From NCBI GenBank assembly GCA_003605175.1, contig QWDA01000015.1:1-61982 (forward strand): a stretch of 61,982 bases of DNA. The letters run 5' to 3'. The DNA is from Paracoccaceae bacterium (lineage in GTDB: Bacteria; Pseudomonadota; Alphaproteobacteria; Rhodobacterales; Rhodobacteraceae). Of this stretch, positions 32,347 to 43,467 are shown in pieces. The position numbers and the translations under genes were made by a program. The notes under the pieces were generated by a model. The model saw nothing but the letters and a program-made list of their open reading frames with translations. It was not told the DNA's origin and did no database searches. Position 1 is the stretch's first letter. Every line of letters begins with the position of its first letter.

Positions 32347-34368
32347 GTGATCTCCAGGAAACCACTTGGCCGGTCGCTTCTGGCTGGCGTCTGCATGGCG
32401 GCGCTCTCGGGGCTGGCGGCATCGGCCGACCCGATGCCCGAAGAGCGCAGCCTTTCAGGTCTGGAATACGACCTGATCGGGCGCGACGACCTGTATACCT
32501 ACGGCAGGCTCGATACCTATCACCAGGCGCCGTTTCTCGACGATCTCGTTGCGGCGGGCAAGCTGCCGCCGGTCGAAGAGCGCCTGCCGGAGACCCCGCT
32601 CATCTTCAAGACTGCCGCCATGTCGGACGGAATCGGGGAATACGGCGGCGTCTTCCGCCATGTGATCGGCGGCCGGCCCGAGGGCTTCAACTGGCTCGCC
32701 GGCCAGCACCAGGGCTGGGGCGGGATCAACATGGCCATACAGGAATGCCTGGTCCGGCAGGGTCCGCGCTGGCAGATCAAGGCCGAAGAGCAGACCGGGC
32801 CGCTCCCGAACCTGGCAAGGAACTGGGAGTGGAACGACGACAAGACCGAACTGACGATGCACCTTGTCGAGGGCATCAAGTGGTCGGACGGCGATCCTTT
32901 CGACACCGAGGACATCGCCTTCTGGTGGAACGACAACGTCGAGAACGAAAACGTCACCTCGCGCATCCAGGCAGGGTCCTTCGGGGGCGGGGCCACGATG
33001 GAGGTGATCGACGACTATTCCTTCAAGTTCTCCTTCCCCGCGCCGCAATCGAACACCGTGCTCGAGGGGCTGGCCTATATCCAGGGCTGCCCGGGGCCGA
33101 GCCATGTGCTGAAGGCCAAGCACCCGACCTACAATCCCGACGCCACCTATGAAGACTATCTGAACGCCCAGCCCGCGGACCAGCTGCCGATCCCGGTGTT
33201 GGGCGCCTGGGTACCGGTCAAGCACAAGCCGGACGAAATCGTCATCATGCGCCGCAACCCCTACTACTGGAAGGTGGACGAGGCCGGAAACCAGCTTCCC
33301 TACATCAACGAGATGCATTTCAAGCTGACCACCTGGGACGACCGCACAACGCAGGCCGTGGCGGGCACTGGCGACTTCTCCAACATGGAAAACCCCGGCA
33401 ACTATGTCGAGGCGCTGAAGCAAAGCCAGGACCCGAACGCGCCGGTGACGGCCAAGTTCGGCCCGCGCACGCTGGCATGGCGGATCGAGTTGAACCTTGC
33501 CGCGAACATGGGCAGCTCCGACTATGACAAGGAGTTGCGACGCGTCTTCCGCGAGCTCGATTTCCGCAAGGCGATGAGCCACGCGCTCGACCGCGACGCG
33601 ATCGGTCAGGCCCTGGCGCGCGGTCCGTTCGCCTATCCCTATATGGGCGGCTTCGCCTCGGGCTCGCCCTACTATGACGCGGCCTCGACCGATTTCACGC
33701 CGTTCGATCAGGACAAGGCGAAAGCCCTTCTGGCCGGGCTTGGCCTGAAGGACACCGACGGCAATGGCGTGCTGAACCTGCCGGGCACCGGCGAGGATCT
33801 GGTCATCGACATTACCTTCAAGGCGCAGCGCACCGACGATCGCAAGCAGGTCGAGGCAGTCACCTCACAGCTGGCCGAGGTGGGCATCCGCGTTCTGCCG
33901 AAATCGGTGGATGAAACCAGCTTCGATCCGATGTGGAAATCGGGCGATTTCACCGCGATCCTCCAGCGGGCGAACTTCATCCTGCCGACGCGCGAAACCT
34001 GCAACAACCTGCCGGTGTCGGAGATCTGCCCCTACTTCCACCTGACCGGCGCGGACGGGCGCCAGATGCTGCCGTTCGAGGGCGAAGTCGCCGATCTGGT
34101 CACCAGGATCAGTTCGACCGACGACGCTGGCGAACAGACCGCCGCCGCCCGCCAGCTGCAGAAGCTTCTGACCGAGAACGTCTATAACGTCGGCCTCGTT
34201 CAGGTGCCCGCGGCGCTTCTGGTCAACAAGCGGGTCAAGAATGCCCACCCGGGCACCCCGGTCTTCATGTACGAGTGGGCCGAGGACGCGGTGATCCGCG
34301 AACGCTTCTGGGTGCCGGCCGCCGATCAGATCGGAGAGCTCCTCCCCGGAACCGTCGCCGAGTACTAG
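32347..34368 (+). CDS. ABC transporter substrate-binding protein (peptide/oligosaccharide type, SBP_bac_5)
   Basis: A 673-residue periplasmic binding protein. The GTG at 32347 is chosen because AAGGGAGGG sits just before it and the signal peptide (ISRKPLGRSLLAGVCMAALS, ending near ASA) starts here; the ATG 10 codons upstream lacks a site. Domain blocks such as NWEWNDDKTELTMHLVEGIK, WSDGDPFDTEDIAFWW and DFRKAMSHALDRDAIGQAL are typical of the DppA/OppA-like family. It is longer than peptide binders, as in alpha-galactoside (AgpA-like) and oligosaccharide members. Given GH4 and GH42 downstream, a galactoside ligand is likely. Confidence 0.92.
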   Translation: MISRKPLGRSLLAGVCMAALSGLAASADPMPEERSLSGLEYDLIGRDDLYTYGRLDTYHQAPFLDDLVAAGKLPPVEERLPETPLIFKTAAMSDGIGEYGGVFRHVIGGRPEGFNWLAGQHQGWGGINMAIQECLVRQGPRWQIKAEEQTGPLPNLARNWEWNDDKTELTMHLVEGIKWSDGDPFDTEDIAFWWNDNVENENVTSRIQAGSFGGGATMEVIDDYSFKFSFPAPQSNTVLEGLAYIQGCPGPSHVLKAKHPTYNPDATYEDYLNAQPADQLPIPVLGAWVPVKHKPDEIVIMRRNPYYWKVDEAGNQLPYINEMHFKLTTWDDRTTQAVAGTGDFSNMENPGNYVEALKQSQDPNAPVTAKFGPRTLAWRIELNLAANMGSSDYDKELRRVFRELDFRKAMSHALDRDAIGQALARGPFAYPYMGGFASGSPYYDAASTDFTPFDQDKAKALLAGLGLKDTDGNGVLNLPGTGEDLVIDITFKAQRTDDRKQVEAVTSQLAEVGIRVLPKSVDETSFDPMWKSGDFTAILQRANFILPTRETCNNLPVSEICPYFHLTGADGRQMLPFEGEVADLVTRISSTDDAGEQTAAARQLQKLLTENVYNVGLVQVPAALLVNKRVKNAHPGTPVFMYEWAEDAVIRERFWVPAADQIGELLPGTVAEY

Positions 34369-34386
34369 GGCGGCTCCCACAATGGT

Positions 34387-34405
34387 CCGGCCCCTCGGGG
34401 GCCGG
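34387..34405 (+). promoter_or_regulatory. Strong hairpin after the binding-protein gene
   Basis: CCGGCCCC-TCG-GGGGCCGG is a perfect 8-bp stem with a 3-base loop between the binding-protein and first permease genes. Such structures often stabilise the upstream mRNA or partly terminate, giving excess binding protein. No T-run follows, so stabilisation is more likely. Confidence 0.55.
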
Positions 34406-34459
34406 GCAACCCCCAGGAGCGGCTGGTCAAGCCACAGGCATCACGTGCGGGAGGGCGCC

Positions 34460-35482
34460 ATGGATTTCTTATTCTTTCTGATAAAGCGGCTTCTGGTCGC
34501 GATCCCCTTGCTGATCGGAATCTCGATCGTTTCCTTCGCCATCATCCAGGCCGTTCCGGGCGATTTCGTCGATAGCTGGATCGCCAATACCCAGGCACAG
34601 ACCGGCAAATCCCTCGACGAGTTGCTGCCCCAGGCGCAGGCCATGCGCGAGCGGCTGGGCTTGGACAAGTCGATGCCGGTGCAATACCTGGCCTGGCTGA
34701 AGAACATCGTCTTCGCCGGCGATTTCGGGATGTCGTTCCAGCAGAACCGCCCCGTCACGGAAGTGATCGGTACCCGCCTGCCGCGCACGCTTCTGCTGGC
34801 CATCATCGCCATGGTCGGCAGCCAGGTGATCGGCATCTTCCTGGGAATCTACGCCGCGACGAACCAGTACAAGCTGGGCGATACCTTCGCGACGCTGATT
34901 GCCTTCATGGGCATCGTGATCCCGAAATTCGTGATCTCCCTCGTGATCCTCTACTTCCTCGCCATAGTCTGGCACTCGCCCTATATCGGCGCGATCAACT
35001 CGCCGCAGTACGTGATGCAAGACCATTGGTCGCTGGCCAAGTTCTGGGACTTCCTGAAACATGTCTGGCCGGTGCTGCTGGTCTCGATCTGGGCGGGGCA
35101 GGCCTATACCACGCGGATGATGCGCGGGAACCTGCTGGATGTGATGAACATGCAGTATATCGAGACCGCCCGCGCCAAGGGCCTCTCGCGCCGCAAGGTG
35201 CTGTTCAAGCACGCCGTCCCGAACGCGCTGCACCCGGTCATCATGAATCTCGGCACCCGGTTCGACTATGTCATCAAGGGCGAGATCGAGATCGCCATCG
35301 TGCTCGGCATCCCGACCATAGGGCCACTGATCCTGAGCGCCGTCGGCGAACGCGACATGTATGTGGTGGCCGCGATCTTCATGATGGTCGCGGTGCTTCT
35401 GGTGCTGGGCAACATATTCGCCGACCTCGCGCTGGCGCTGCTGGACCCTCGCGTCCGCCGCGCGACGCTGACCCGGTCGTGA
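34460..35482 (+). CDS. ABC transporter permease (DppB-like)
   Basis: A 340-residue inner-membrane permease with about six helices. It has the DppB-type start (FLIKRLLVAIPLLIGISIVS, then QAVPGDF) and the EAA loop YIETARAKGLSRRKVLFKHAVPNAL (shortened), which contacts the ATPase. GGGAGGGCGCC precedes ATG 34460; an upstream in-frame start adds 26 unrelated residues. With the next permease and the fused ATPase it forms the importer for the substrate-binding protein. Confidence 0.93.
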   Translation: MDFLFFLIKRLLVAIPLLIGISIVSFAIIQAVPGDFVDSWIANTQAQTGKSLDELLPQAQAMRERLGLDKSMPVQYLAWLKNIVFAGDFGMSFQQNRPVTEVIGTRLPRTLLLAIIAMVGSQVIGIFLGIYAATNQYKLGDTFATLIAFMGIVIPKFVISLVILYFLAIVWHSPYIGAINSPQYVMQDHWSLAKFWDFLKHVWPVLLVSIWAGQAYTTRMMRGNLLDVMNMQYIETARAKGLSRRKVLFKHAVPNALHPVIMNLGTRFDYVIKGEIEIAIVLGIPTIGPLILSAVGERDMYVVAAIFMMVAVLLVLGNIFADLALALLDPRVRRATLTRS

Positions 35483-35492
35483 GGAGGCTGCC

Positions 35493-36600
35493 ATGACCGA
35501 CATCTCCCTCAACGCCGAAGCCGTCAAGCAAGGCCCGAGCCTCGGCTACTGGCAGCTCGTCCGCCGCCGATTCCTGCGCAACCGCTATGGCGTCGTGGGG
35601 CTGATCGGCTGCCTCTTCATCATGCTGACGGCGGTATTCTCCGGTTTCATCGCGCCCTACGCGCCGGAGACCAAGGACCGCAGCGCCGTCTATTCGCCGC
35701 CGCAGGCAATCCGCATAATGGCGCCGGAGGGAGGCCTCTCGCGGCCCTACGTGCTGGGGTTCCGCGAGGAGATGCACCCGGTGACGTTTGAAATCACCTT
35801 CGTGCCGGACGAGACCGCGCGCCAGAACCTTGCGCTGTTCGTCAGGGGCGACGCGTGGACGTTCCTCGGGATGACATTCGACCGTCACCTGATCGGTACG
35901 ACCGATGGCGGCTTCGTCCATTTCCTCGGCACCGACTCGCTCGGGCGGGACGTGTTTTCGCGGATGATCCAAGGCACCCGGATCACACTCCTGATGGGCG
36001 TCCTGGTGATGGCCGCCTCCTGCGCGGTCGGCATCACGATCGGCGTCACGTCGGGCTATGTCGGCGGCCGGTTCGACATGATCGTGCAGCGCGTGGTGGA
36101 ATTCGTGAAGTCCTTCCCCGACCTGCCCTTGTACCTCGCGCTGGTGGCGATCCTCCCGCGCCGGGCCGAGCCGATGATGATCTTCGTTATGTTCGCGGCG
36201 ATCCTCGTTCTGCTGCGCTGGGCCGATCTTTCCCGCGAGTTGCGCGGAAAGGTGATCGCGCTTCGGTCGATGGACTACGTCCGGGCGGCTGTTGCCGTCG
36301 GCGCATCCGACCGGCGGATCATCGGCCGGCACATCGTGCCCAACACCTCGTCGCATATCATCGTCTGGGCGACCTATCAGCTTCCGGAAGTGATCCTGCT
36401 GGAAAGCTTCCTGTCTTTCCTCGGCGTCGGCGTGCAGGCCCCGATGGTCAGCTGGGGCACCATGCTGAACCAGGTTCGGGACTTTCAGTCCTTCGCCGCC
36501 GCGCCCTGGCTCATGGCCCCGGTCGGCATGATCGTCATCTCGGTGCTGGCCTTCAACGCCTTCGGCGATGGGCTGCGCGATGCAATGGACCCGTATTCCA

Positions 36601-36608
<8 letters not shown>
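35493..36608 (+). CDS. ABC transporter permease (DppC-like)
   Basis: A 371-residue second permease. The N-terminal WQLVRRRFLRNRYGVVGLIG is the DppC start. FLGTDSLGRDVFSRMIQGTR and the EAA loop (DYVRAAVAVGASDRRIIGRH) follow, with a long periplasmic insert around residues 55-140. It overlaps the ATPase gene by eight bases, indicating tight coupling. Larger than most DppC proteins, as seen in oligosaccharide-specific members. Confidence 0.93.
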
Positions 36609-38211
<1,603 letters not shown>

Positions 38212-38348
38212 CGATGCCGCTTCGCCTCGACGACAGGAACCAGACGCCAGAACCGGCCGAAACTTCGGGCCGCCGGTCCGCCCCGCCCCGCGCGCAGCCT
38301 CGTGGCACCGACGGCGAGCGCCACCAAACCCGCGAACAAGGAGAGACA

Positions 38349-39722
38349 ATGACCAGTCCAAGAATCGCCTTCATCGGGGCCGGATCGACCGTCTTCATGA
38401 AGAATATCGTCGGCGACGTACTCCAGCGCCCGGCCCTGGCGAATGCCCATGTCGCGCTCATGGACATCAGCGAGAAGCGATTGCGCGAGTCCCAGATCGT
38501 GTTCGAAAAGCTGGTCTCGTCGCTTGGCGTCGGCGCAACCCACTCGCTGCATACCAGACAGCGCGAGGCACTTACCGGTGCGGATTTCGTGGTCGTCGCC
38601 TTCCAGATCGGCGGATACGCGCCCTGCACGGTCACGGATTTCGAAGTGCCGAAGCAATGGGGCCTGCGCCAGACCATCGCCGATACGCTCGGCATCGGCG
38701 GGATCATGCGCGGGCTGCGCACGGTTCCGCACCTCTGGTCGATCTGCGAGGACATGTTGGCGGTCTGCCCGGATGCGCTGATGCTGCAATATGTGAACCC
38801 GATGGCGATCAACACCTGGGCGATTGCCGCGAGGTATCCGGAAATCCGGCAGGTCGGGCTCTGCCATTCCGTGCAGCATACGGCGGGGGAACTGGCAAGC
38901 GACCTGAAACTCCCGCTCGACCGCATCCGCTACCTGTCGGCGGGGATCAACCATGTCGCCTTCTTCCTGAAGTTCGATGAGATCATGGATGACGGCAGCT
39001 ATCGCGACCTCTATCCCGATCTTCGGCGCGGCTATGCCGAGGGCACCTATCCGCGCCCGGAATCGAGCTGGAACCCGCGCTGCCTGAACAAGGTGCGCTA
39101 TGAAATGATGAAACGGCTGGGCTACTTCGCCACCGAGAGCTCGGAGCATTTCGCCGAATACGTGCCCTGGTTCATCAAGCGCGACCGTCCCGACCTGATC
39201 GAGCGCTTCGGCATCCCGCTTGACGAATACCCCAGGCGCTGCGTCGAGCAGATCGAGACGTGGAAGGACCAGATCGAGGAGTACAGGAAGCAGGAGACCA
39301 TCGAGGTGCCGAACTCGGTCGAGTACGCCTCCGAGATCATCAACTCCGTCTGGACCGGTGCGCCTTCGGTGATCTATGGCAATGTCGCCAACGCGGGCTA
39401 CATCCCCGACCTGCCCGCGGGCTGCGCGGTGGAGGTCGCCTGTCTTGTCGACCGCAACGGTATCCAGCCGACGCGGGTCGACCGGCTGCCGCCGCAACTG
39501 GCCGCGATCATGCAGTCGAACATCAATGTGCAAAGATTGACGGTCGAGGCGCTTTTGACCCAGAACCGCGACCATATCTATCACGCGGCGATGATGGACC
39601 CGCATACCGGGGCGGAACTGGACCTCGACCAGATCTGGGCGATGGTTGACGCGCTGATCGAGGCGCATGGCGACTGGCTGCCGGCATGGGTGGCGGGGCC
39701 CGCGAAGTCGCAGGTGGCCTGA
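38349..39722 (+). CDS. Glycoside hydrolase family 4 (alpha-galactosidase/alpha-glucosidase type)
   Basis: A 457-residue GH4 enzyme, which uses NAD+ and Mn2+ for a redox-elimination mechanism. The Rossmann motif is FIGAGSTVF at 8-16, NPMA at 150-153 is the sugar-binding region, and metal ligands are Cys172 in GLCHSVQH and His202 in AGINHVAFF. The motifs are closest to the MelA group. AAGGAGAGACA precedes ATG 38349. It lies in the importer operon, so the imported glycoside is probably cleaved in the cytoplasm. Confidence 0.9.
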   Translation: MTSPRIAFIGAGSTVFMKNIVGDVLQRPALANAHVALMDISEKRLRESQIVFEKLVSSLGVGATHSLHTRQREALTGADFVVVAFQIGGYAPCTVTDFEVPKQWGLRQTIADTLGIGGIMRGLRTVPHLWSICEDMLAVCPDALMLQYVNPMAINTWAIAARYPEIRQVGLCHSVQHTAGELASDLKLPLDRIRYLSAGINHVAFFLKFDEIMDDGSYRDLYPDLRRGYAEGTYPRPESSWNPRCLNKVRYEMMKRLGYFATESSEHFAEYVPWFIKRDRPDLIERFGIPLDEYPRRCVEQIETWKDQIEEYRKQETIEVPNSVEYASEIINSVWTGAPSVIYGNVANAGYIPDLPAGCAVEVACLVDRNGIQPTRVDRLPPQLAAIMQSNINVQRLTVEALLTQNRDHIYHAAMMDPHTGAELDLDQIWAMVDALIEAHGDWLPAWVAGPAKSQVA

Positions 39723-39724
39723 GG

Positions 39725-41278
39725 ATGGATCGCGCGGAGGAACCTGTCCGGCTGGTCGTCGTGGGCGGCGGCACTGCGGGCTGGCTTTCCGCGCATCTGT
39801 TGCAGGCCGAGGCGAGGCGATCGGGGCGGGCGCTTGACGTCACGTTGGTCGAAAGCTCGAAGGTGCCGACCGTGGGCGTCGGAGAGGGCACGACCTCGGT
39901 TTTCGGCGGCGTGCTTCAGGCCCTGGGTTTCGACGAAGCGGAGTTTCTGGCCCGTACCGACGCAACCATCAAGTACGGCATCCGGCATCGCGACTGGCGG
40001 CGGCTGGGGCACCACTACGACGGGCCGATCGACGACGCCTATGCGCTGGCGGACAAGGTCCCGGGCGCAGGGTGCTGGATCGACACCTTCTGCGTGGCGG
40101 CCGGCCGTTCGGTGGCCGATCCGCATGTCTTTGCCGCGCTCATGGCCGGCAGCAAGGCGCCGGTGGCCGAGATCCGGGGCCGCCGCGTGCCGGTCAGCCG
40201 CTTCCACCATGCCTATCACTTCGACCAGGCCAGGGTCGGCGCCTATCTGCGCGACAAGGCCGTGGGCATAGCCCAGATCGACGCGCTGGTCGAAGGGGCC
40301 GAGCGCGACCCCGCGACCGGCGATATCGTGCGGCTGAAGCTGGATGCCGGGCAGTCCCTCGCCTGCGATTTCGTCATAGATTGCACCGGCTTCCGGCGCA
40401 GCCTGATCTCGGGCGTGATGGGGGCGCATTGGGTCGGCTATGGCGACGCGCTGCCGGTGAACCGCGCCATGCCCTTCTGGCTGGAACTGGACGAGGGTCA
40501 GGAACTGCCCACCTTCACCCAAGCCTGGGCACAGAAATCCGGCTGGATGTGGCATATCCCGACGCAGGGGCGGATCGGTTGCGGCTATGTCTATTCCGAC
40601 CGGCACGCCAGCCCGGATCAGGCCCGGGCGGAAATCGAAGCCACGCTCGGCCACGCGATCGAACCGCGCGCCGACATCCCGATCAATGCCGGACGGCTGT
40701 CGGAGGTCTGGCGCGGCAACGTGCTGGCGCTCGGCCTGTCATCGAGCTTCCTCGAGCCGCTGGAGGCCACCTCCATTCACGGCACCGTCGTGGCCCTGCT
40801 GCTGTTCGCGAAACGGCACCTCGGGGATCTGGGCCGGCCCGACCCTGCGGCCCGCGCGCGATTCAACGCGGCGATCGCAGGGCAGGTCGACGATTTCCGC
40901 GATTTCATCAACCTGCACTATGTCTCCGAGCGTGACGACAGCCCATTCTGGCGCGACGTCGCAACCGACATCATCCGGCCCGAGACAAGGGAACGGCTCC
41001 GGCTGTGGCAGGCCAGGATGCCGGGGCCCGAGGATTTTTCCAACGATCTTGACGGTTTGCCACATGTCGAGGCGCTTCTGCACTATCCGGTTCTCGATGG
41101 TCTTGGGCTCTTGAACCGCGACGTGGCGAAATCCGCCATGGCCGCGAACCCGAAACTGCGCGCATTCGCGCGCGACACCGTCGACCACCTGACCCGCGAG
41201 GCGCGCGGCGTCGCAGCGCGGGCGCTTTCGCACCGCGCCTGGCTGGGGTCTCTCACCGCGATGGAACCTTGCAAATGA
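39725..41278 (+). CDS. Flavin-dependent tryptophan-halogenase-family protein
   Basis: A 517-residue protein of the tryptophan halogenase family (PF04820 type). The FAD motif is VVVGGGTAGW at 11-20. A conserved Lys83 lies in TIKYGIRHRDW, WMWHIP at 274-279 matches the halogenase WxWxIP signature, and SFLEPLEATSI around 341-351 carries the conserved acids. It starts two bases after the GH4 stop and is sandwiched between two glycosidases. No flavin reductase is adjacent. All halogenase hallmarks are visible, yet the context is sugar catabolism, so its substrate and even halogenation are open. Confidence 0.85.
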   Translation: MDRAEEPVRLVVVGGGTAGWLSAHLLQAEARRSGRALDVTLVESSKVPTVGVGEGTTSVFGGVLQALGFDEAEFLARTDATIKYGIRHRDWRRLGHHYDGPIDDAYALADKVPGAGCWIDTFCVAAGRSVADPHVFAALMAGSKAPVAEIRGRRVPVSRFHHAYHFDQARVGAYLRDKAVGIAQIDALVEGAERDPATGDIVRLKLDAGQSLACDFVIDCTGFRRSLISGVMGAHWVGYGDALPVNRAMPFWLELDEGQELPTFTQAWAQKSGWMWHIPTQGRIGCGYVYSDRHASPDQARAEIEATLGHAIEPRADIPINAGRLSEVWRGNVLALGLSSSFLEPLEATSIHGTVVALLLFAKRHLGDLGRPDPAARARFNAAIAGQVDDFRDFINLHYVSERDDSPFWRDVATDIIRPETRERLRLWQARMPGPEDFSNDLDGLPHVEALLHYPVLDGLGLLNRDVAKSAMAANPKLRAFARDTVDHLTREARGVAARALSHRAWLGSLTAMEPCK

Positions 41279-41439
41279 GACAGATCGATCGCCCTGACAC
41301 CCGGCCGCATGAAGGCGGCGAAGCCGGCAAGGGTACAGGTGACGCCAGAGGCTCGGCGCCCTGCAGGCCCGTGCCCGGCGTGGACAAGGCGACGCATTGG
41401 CTCGTTGCCGCCCATGACCTGCATCGCACGGCGGCCTGA
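41275..41439 (+). CDS. Possible 54-residue protein between halogenase-like gene and GH42
   Basis: Starts in an ATGA overlap with the halogenase stop and ends one base before the GH42 ATG. The whole 160-bp gap is thus open and coupled at both ends. The product (starts MRQIDRPDTRPHEGG, ends KATHWLVAAHDLHRTAA) has no recognised domain. It may be a real small protein or a degenerated piece of a former C-terminus. Confidence 0.4.
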   Translation: MRQIDRPDTRPHEGGEAGKGTGDARGSAPCRPVPGVDKATHWLVAAHDLHRTAA

Positions 41440-41440
41440 C

Positions 41441-43369
41441 ATGAAGCGAACTCTTGGCGTCTGCTACTACCCCGAGCACTGGTCCGAGGAGGTCTGGACC
41501 GAGGACGCACGCCGCATGGCCGAGGCGGGGCTGACCTGGGTGCGGATCGGCGAGTTCGCCTGGTCGCGGCTCGAACCCCGGCCCGGAACCTATGCCTTTG
41601 GCTGGCTGGACCGCGCCATCGAAACGCTCGGCGCCGCCGGCCTGAAGGTCGTCCTTGGCACGCCTACCGCGACACCGCCGCGCTGGATGCTGGATCGCCA
41701 CCCCGACATGCTGGCGCTCGATGCCGAGGGCCGGGTGCGCAAGTTCGGCTCCCGCCGGCACTATTGCTTCAGCCACGAAGGCTACCGGCGCGAATGCGCC
41801 AGGATCGTGACCCGGCTCGCGGAGCGCTATGGCCGAAACCGCCATGTCGCCGCCTGGCAGACCGACAACGAATACGGCTGTCACAACACCACGCTGTCCT
41901 ACAGTGCTGCCGCGCGAGACGCCTTCCGGAACTGGCTGCGCGCGCGCTACCCCGGCAAGGGCAACGACGGGGACATCGAGGCCCTGAACGACGCCTGGGG
42001 CAACGTCTTCTGGTCAATGGAGTATTCGGACTTCGACCAGATCGAGCTGCCGAACCTGACGGTGACCGAACCGAACCCCTCCCATGTGCTCGACTTCCGC
42101 CGTTTCAGTTCGGAGCAGGTGGTCAGCTTCAACCGGCTCCAGGCCGAGATCATCCGCGCCCATTCCGATGCGCCGATCGCCCATAACTATATGGGAAGTA
42201 TCACGGATTTCGACCACTTCGATACCGGGGCGGACCTCGACATCGCCAGTTGGGACAGCTACCCGCTCGGGTTCCTGGTGGACCGGGTACCGGCGACCGA
42301 GGGCCATCGCCATGCCTTCGAAAGGCAGGGCGATCCCGACTTCCAGGCCTTCCACCACGACCTTTACCGCCGGGCGGGCAAGGGCCGCTGGTGGGTCATG
42401 GAGCAGCAGCCCGGGCCGGTGAACTGGGCCCCCTATAACCCGGCGCCCCTGCCCGGCATGGTCCGCCTCTGGACATGGGAAGCTTTCGCCCACGGGGCCG
42501 AGGCGGTCTGCTATTTCCGGTGGCGCCAGGCGCCGATGGCACAAGAGCAGATGCACGCAGGGCTCCTGCGGCCCGACAGCGTCGAGGCGCCGGGTCTGGC
42601 CGAGGCGGCCCGCGTGGCCGAGGAACTGCGGGAGGTGCCGGAAGTGGCGGCCTGCGCCGCGGAAGTCGCCCTGGTCTTCGACTACACTGCCGCCTGGGCC
42701 TGGGAGATCCAGCCGCACGGGAAAGGGCTGAAGTATTTCGACCTCGCCTTCGAGGTCTACCGCGCGATGCGATCGCTTGGACTATCCATCGACATCCTGC
42801 GCCCGGGCGACGACCTGTCGGGCTACAAGGTGATCTGCGCGCCGGGCCTCATGCATCTGAGCGAAAGCGACAAGGCTGCCTTGACGGACAGCGGCGCCAC
42901 GGTGGTCCTCGGCCCCCGCACCGGCGCACGCGACGCGACCATGCGGATCCCGCTGCCGCTGCCGCCGGACATCCCCGGGTTGGACGTCACCGTTGCAATG
43001 GTCGAAAGCCTGAATCCGGCCTCGCCAATTTCCCTGGCATCGGGCGGAAGCATCATGGGTTACCGGGAAGTGCTCGAAGGCGCCGCAAGGGTGCTGGAAC
43101 GAACCGCGGACGGCACCGCCGCGGTCGTCGGATCGGGCAAGCTCGTCTATGTCGGCGGCTGGCTCGACGCCACGGCGTGGCGGCGGCTCATTCGCAACGC
43201 CTGCGTTGACGCGGAGCTGGCAACCATCGACCTGCCGGCGGGCGTGCGCCGCCGTTTCGCCGGGGACCAATGCTTCTGGTTCAACTATTCCGCCGAGGTG
43301 CATTCCGTAGCGGGTCTCGGCCTGCCGCCGGTTTCTGTCACGCGAACGGTCCGCTGCGCTTCAGTTTAG
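41441..43369 (+). CDS. Beta-galactosidase, glycoside hydrolase family 42
   Basis: A 642-residue GH42 enzyme. The N-terminal TIM barrel begins LGVCYYPEHWSEEVW. The acid/base is Glu144 in WQTDNEYGCH and the nucleophile Glu321 in WWVMEQQPGPVNW. A trimerisation domain and a small beta domain follow, normal for the family. ATG 41441 starts the conserved sequence; an in-frame ATG 44 codons earlier reads through the upstream gap and is rejected. No signal peptide, so cytoplasmic, fitting import of intact galactosides followed by cleavage. Last gene of the operon. Confidence 0.95.
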   Translation: MKRTLGVCYYPEHWSEEVWTEDARRMAEAGLTWVRIGEFAWSRLEPRPGTYAFGWLDRAIETLGAAGLKVVLGTPTATPPRWMLDRHPDMLALDAEGRVRKFGSRRHYCFSHEGYRRECARIVTRLAERYGRNRHVAAWQTDNEYGCHNTTLSYSAAARDAFRNWLRARYPGKGNDGDIEALNDAWGNVFWSMEYSDFDQIELPNLTVTEPNPSHVLDFRRFSSEQVVSFNRLQAEIIRAHSDAPIAHNYMGSITDFDHFDTGADLDIASWDSYPLGFLVDRVPATEGHRHAFERQGDPDFQAFHHDLYRRAGKGRWWVMEQQPGPVNWAPYNPAPLPGMVRLWTWEAFAHGAEAVCYFRWRQAPMAQEQMHAGLLRPDSVEAPGLAEAARVAEELREVPEVAACAAEVALVFDYTAAWAWEIQPHGKGLKYFDLAFEVYRAMRSLGLSIDILRPGDDLSGYKVICAPGLMHLSESDKAALTDSGATVVLGPRTGARDATMRIPLPLPPDIPGLDVTVAMVESLNPASPISLASGGSIMGYREVLEGAARVLERTADGTAAVVGSGKLVYVGGWLDATAWRRLIRNACVDAELATIDLPAGVRRRFAGDQCFWFNYSAEVHSVAGLGLPPVSVTRTVRCASV

Positions 43370-43404
43370 ACCTCTGTCACTCCGGAAGCGCAGGGCGGGG
43401 TTTT
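43355..43404 (+). terminator. Likely terminator of the galactoside operon
   Basis: TGCGCTTC at 43355-43362 pairs perfectly with GAAGCGCA at 43385-43392, followed by GGGCGGGGTTTT. The stop codon of GH42 lies in the 22-base loop. The long loop makes it a moderate candidate. Confidence 0.45.
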
Positions 43405-43467
43405 CCGAGGGATGCATGCGGCCAGGTCCTCGCGGCCATCAGCCCAATTGCGCCATGCTTCTGGCTC

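Noticed and set aside
41309-41440. N-terminal extension of the GH42 gene
   Set aside because: The extra 44 codons show no similarity to GH42, which starts at LGVCYYPEHW; ATG 41441 is the natural start.
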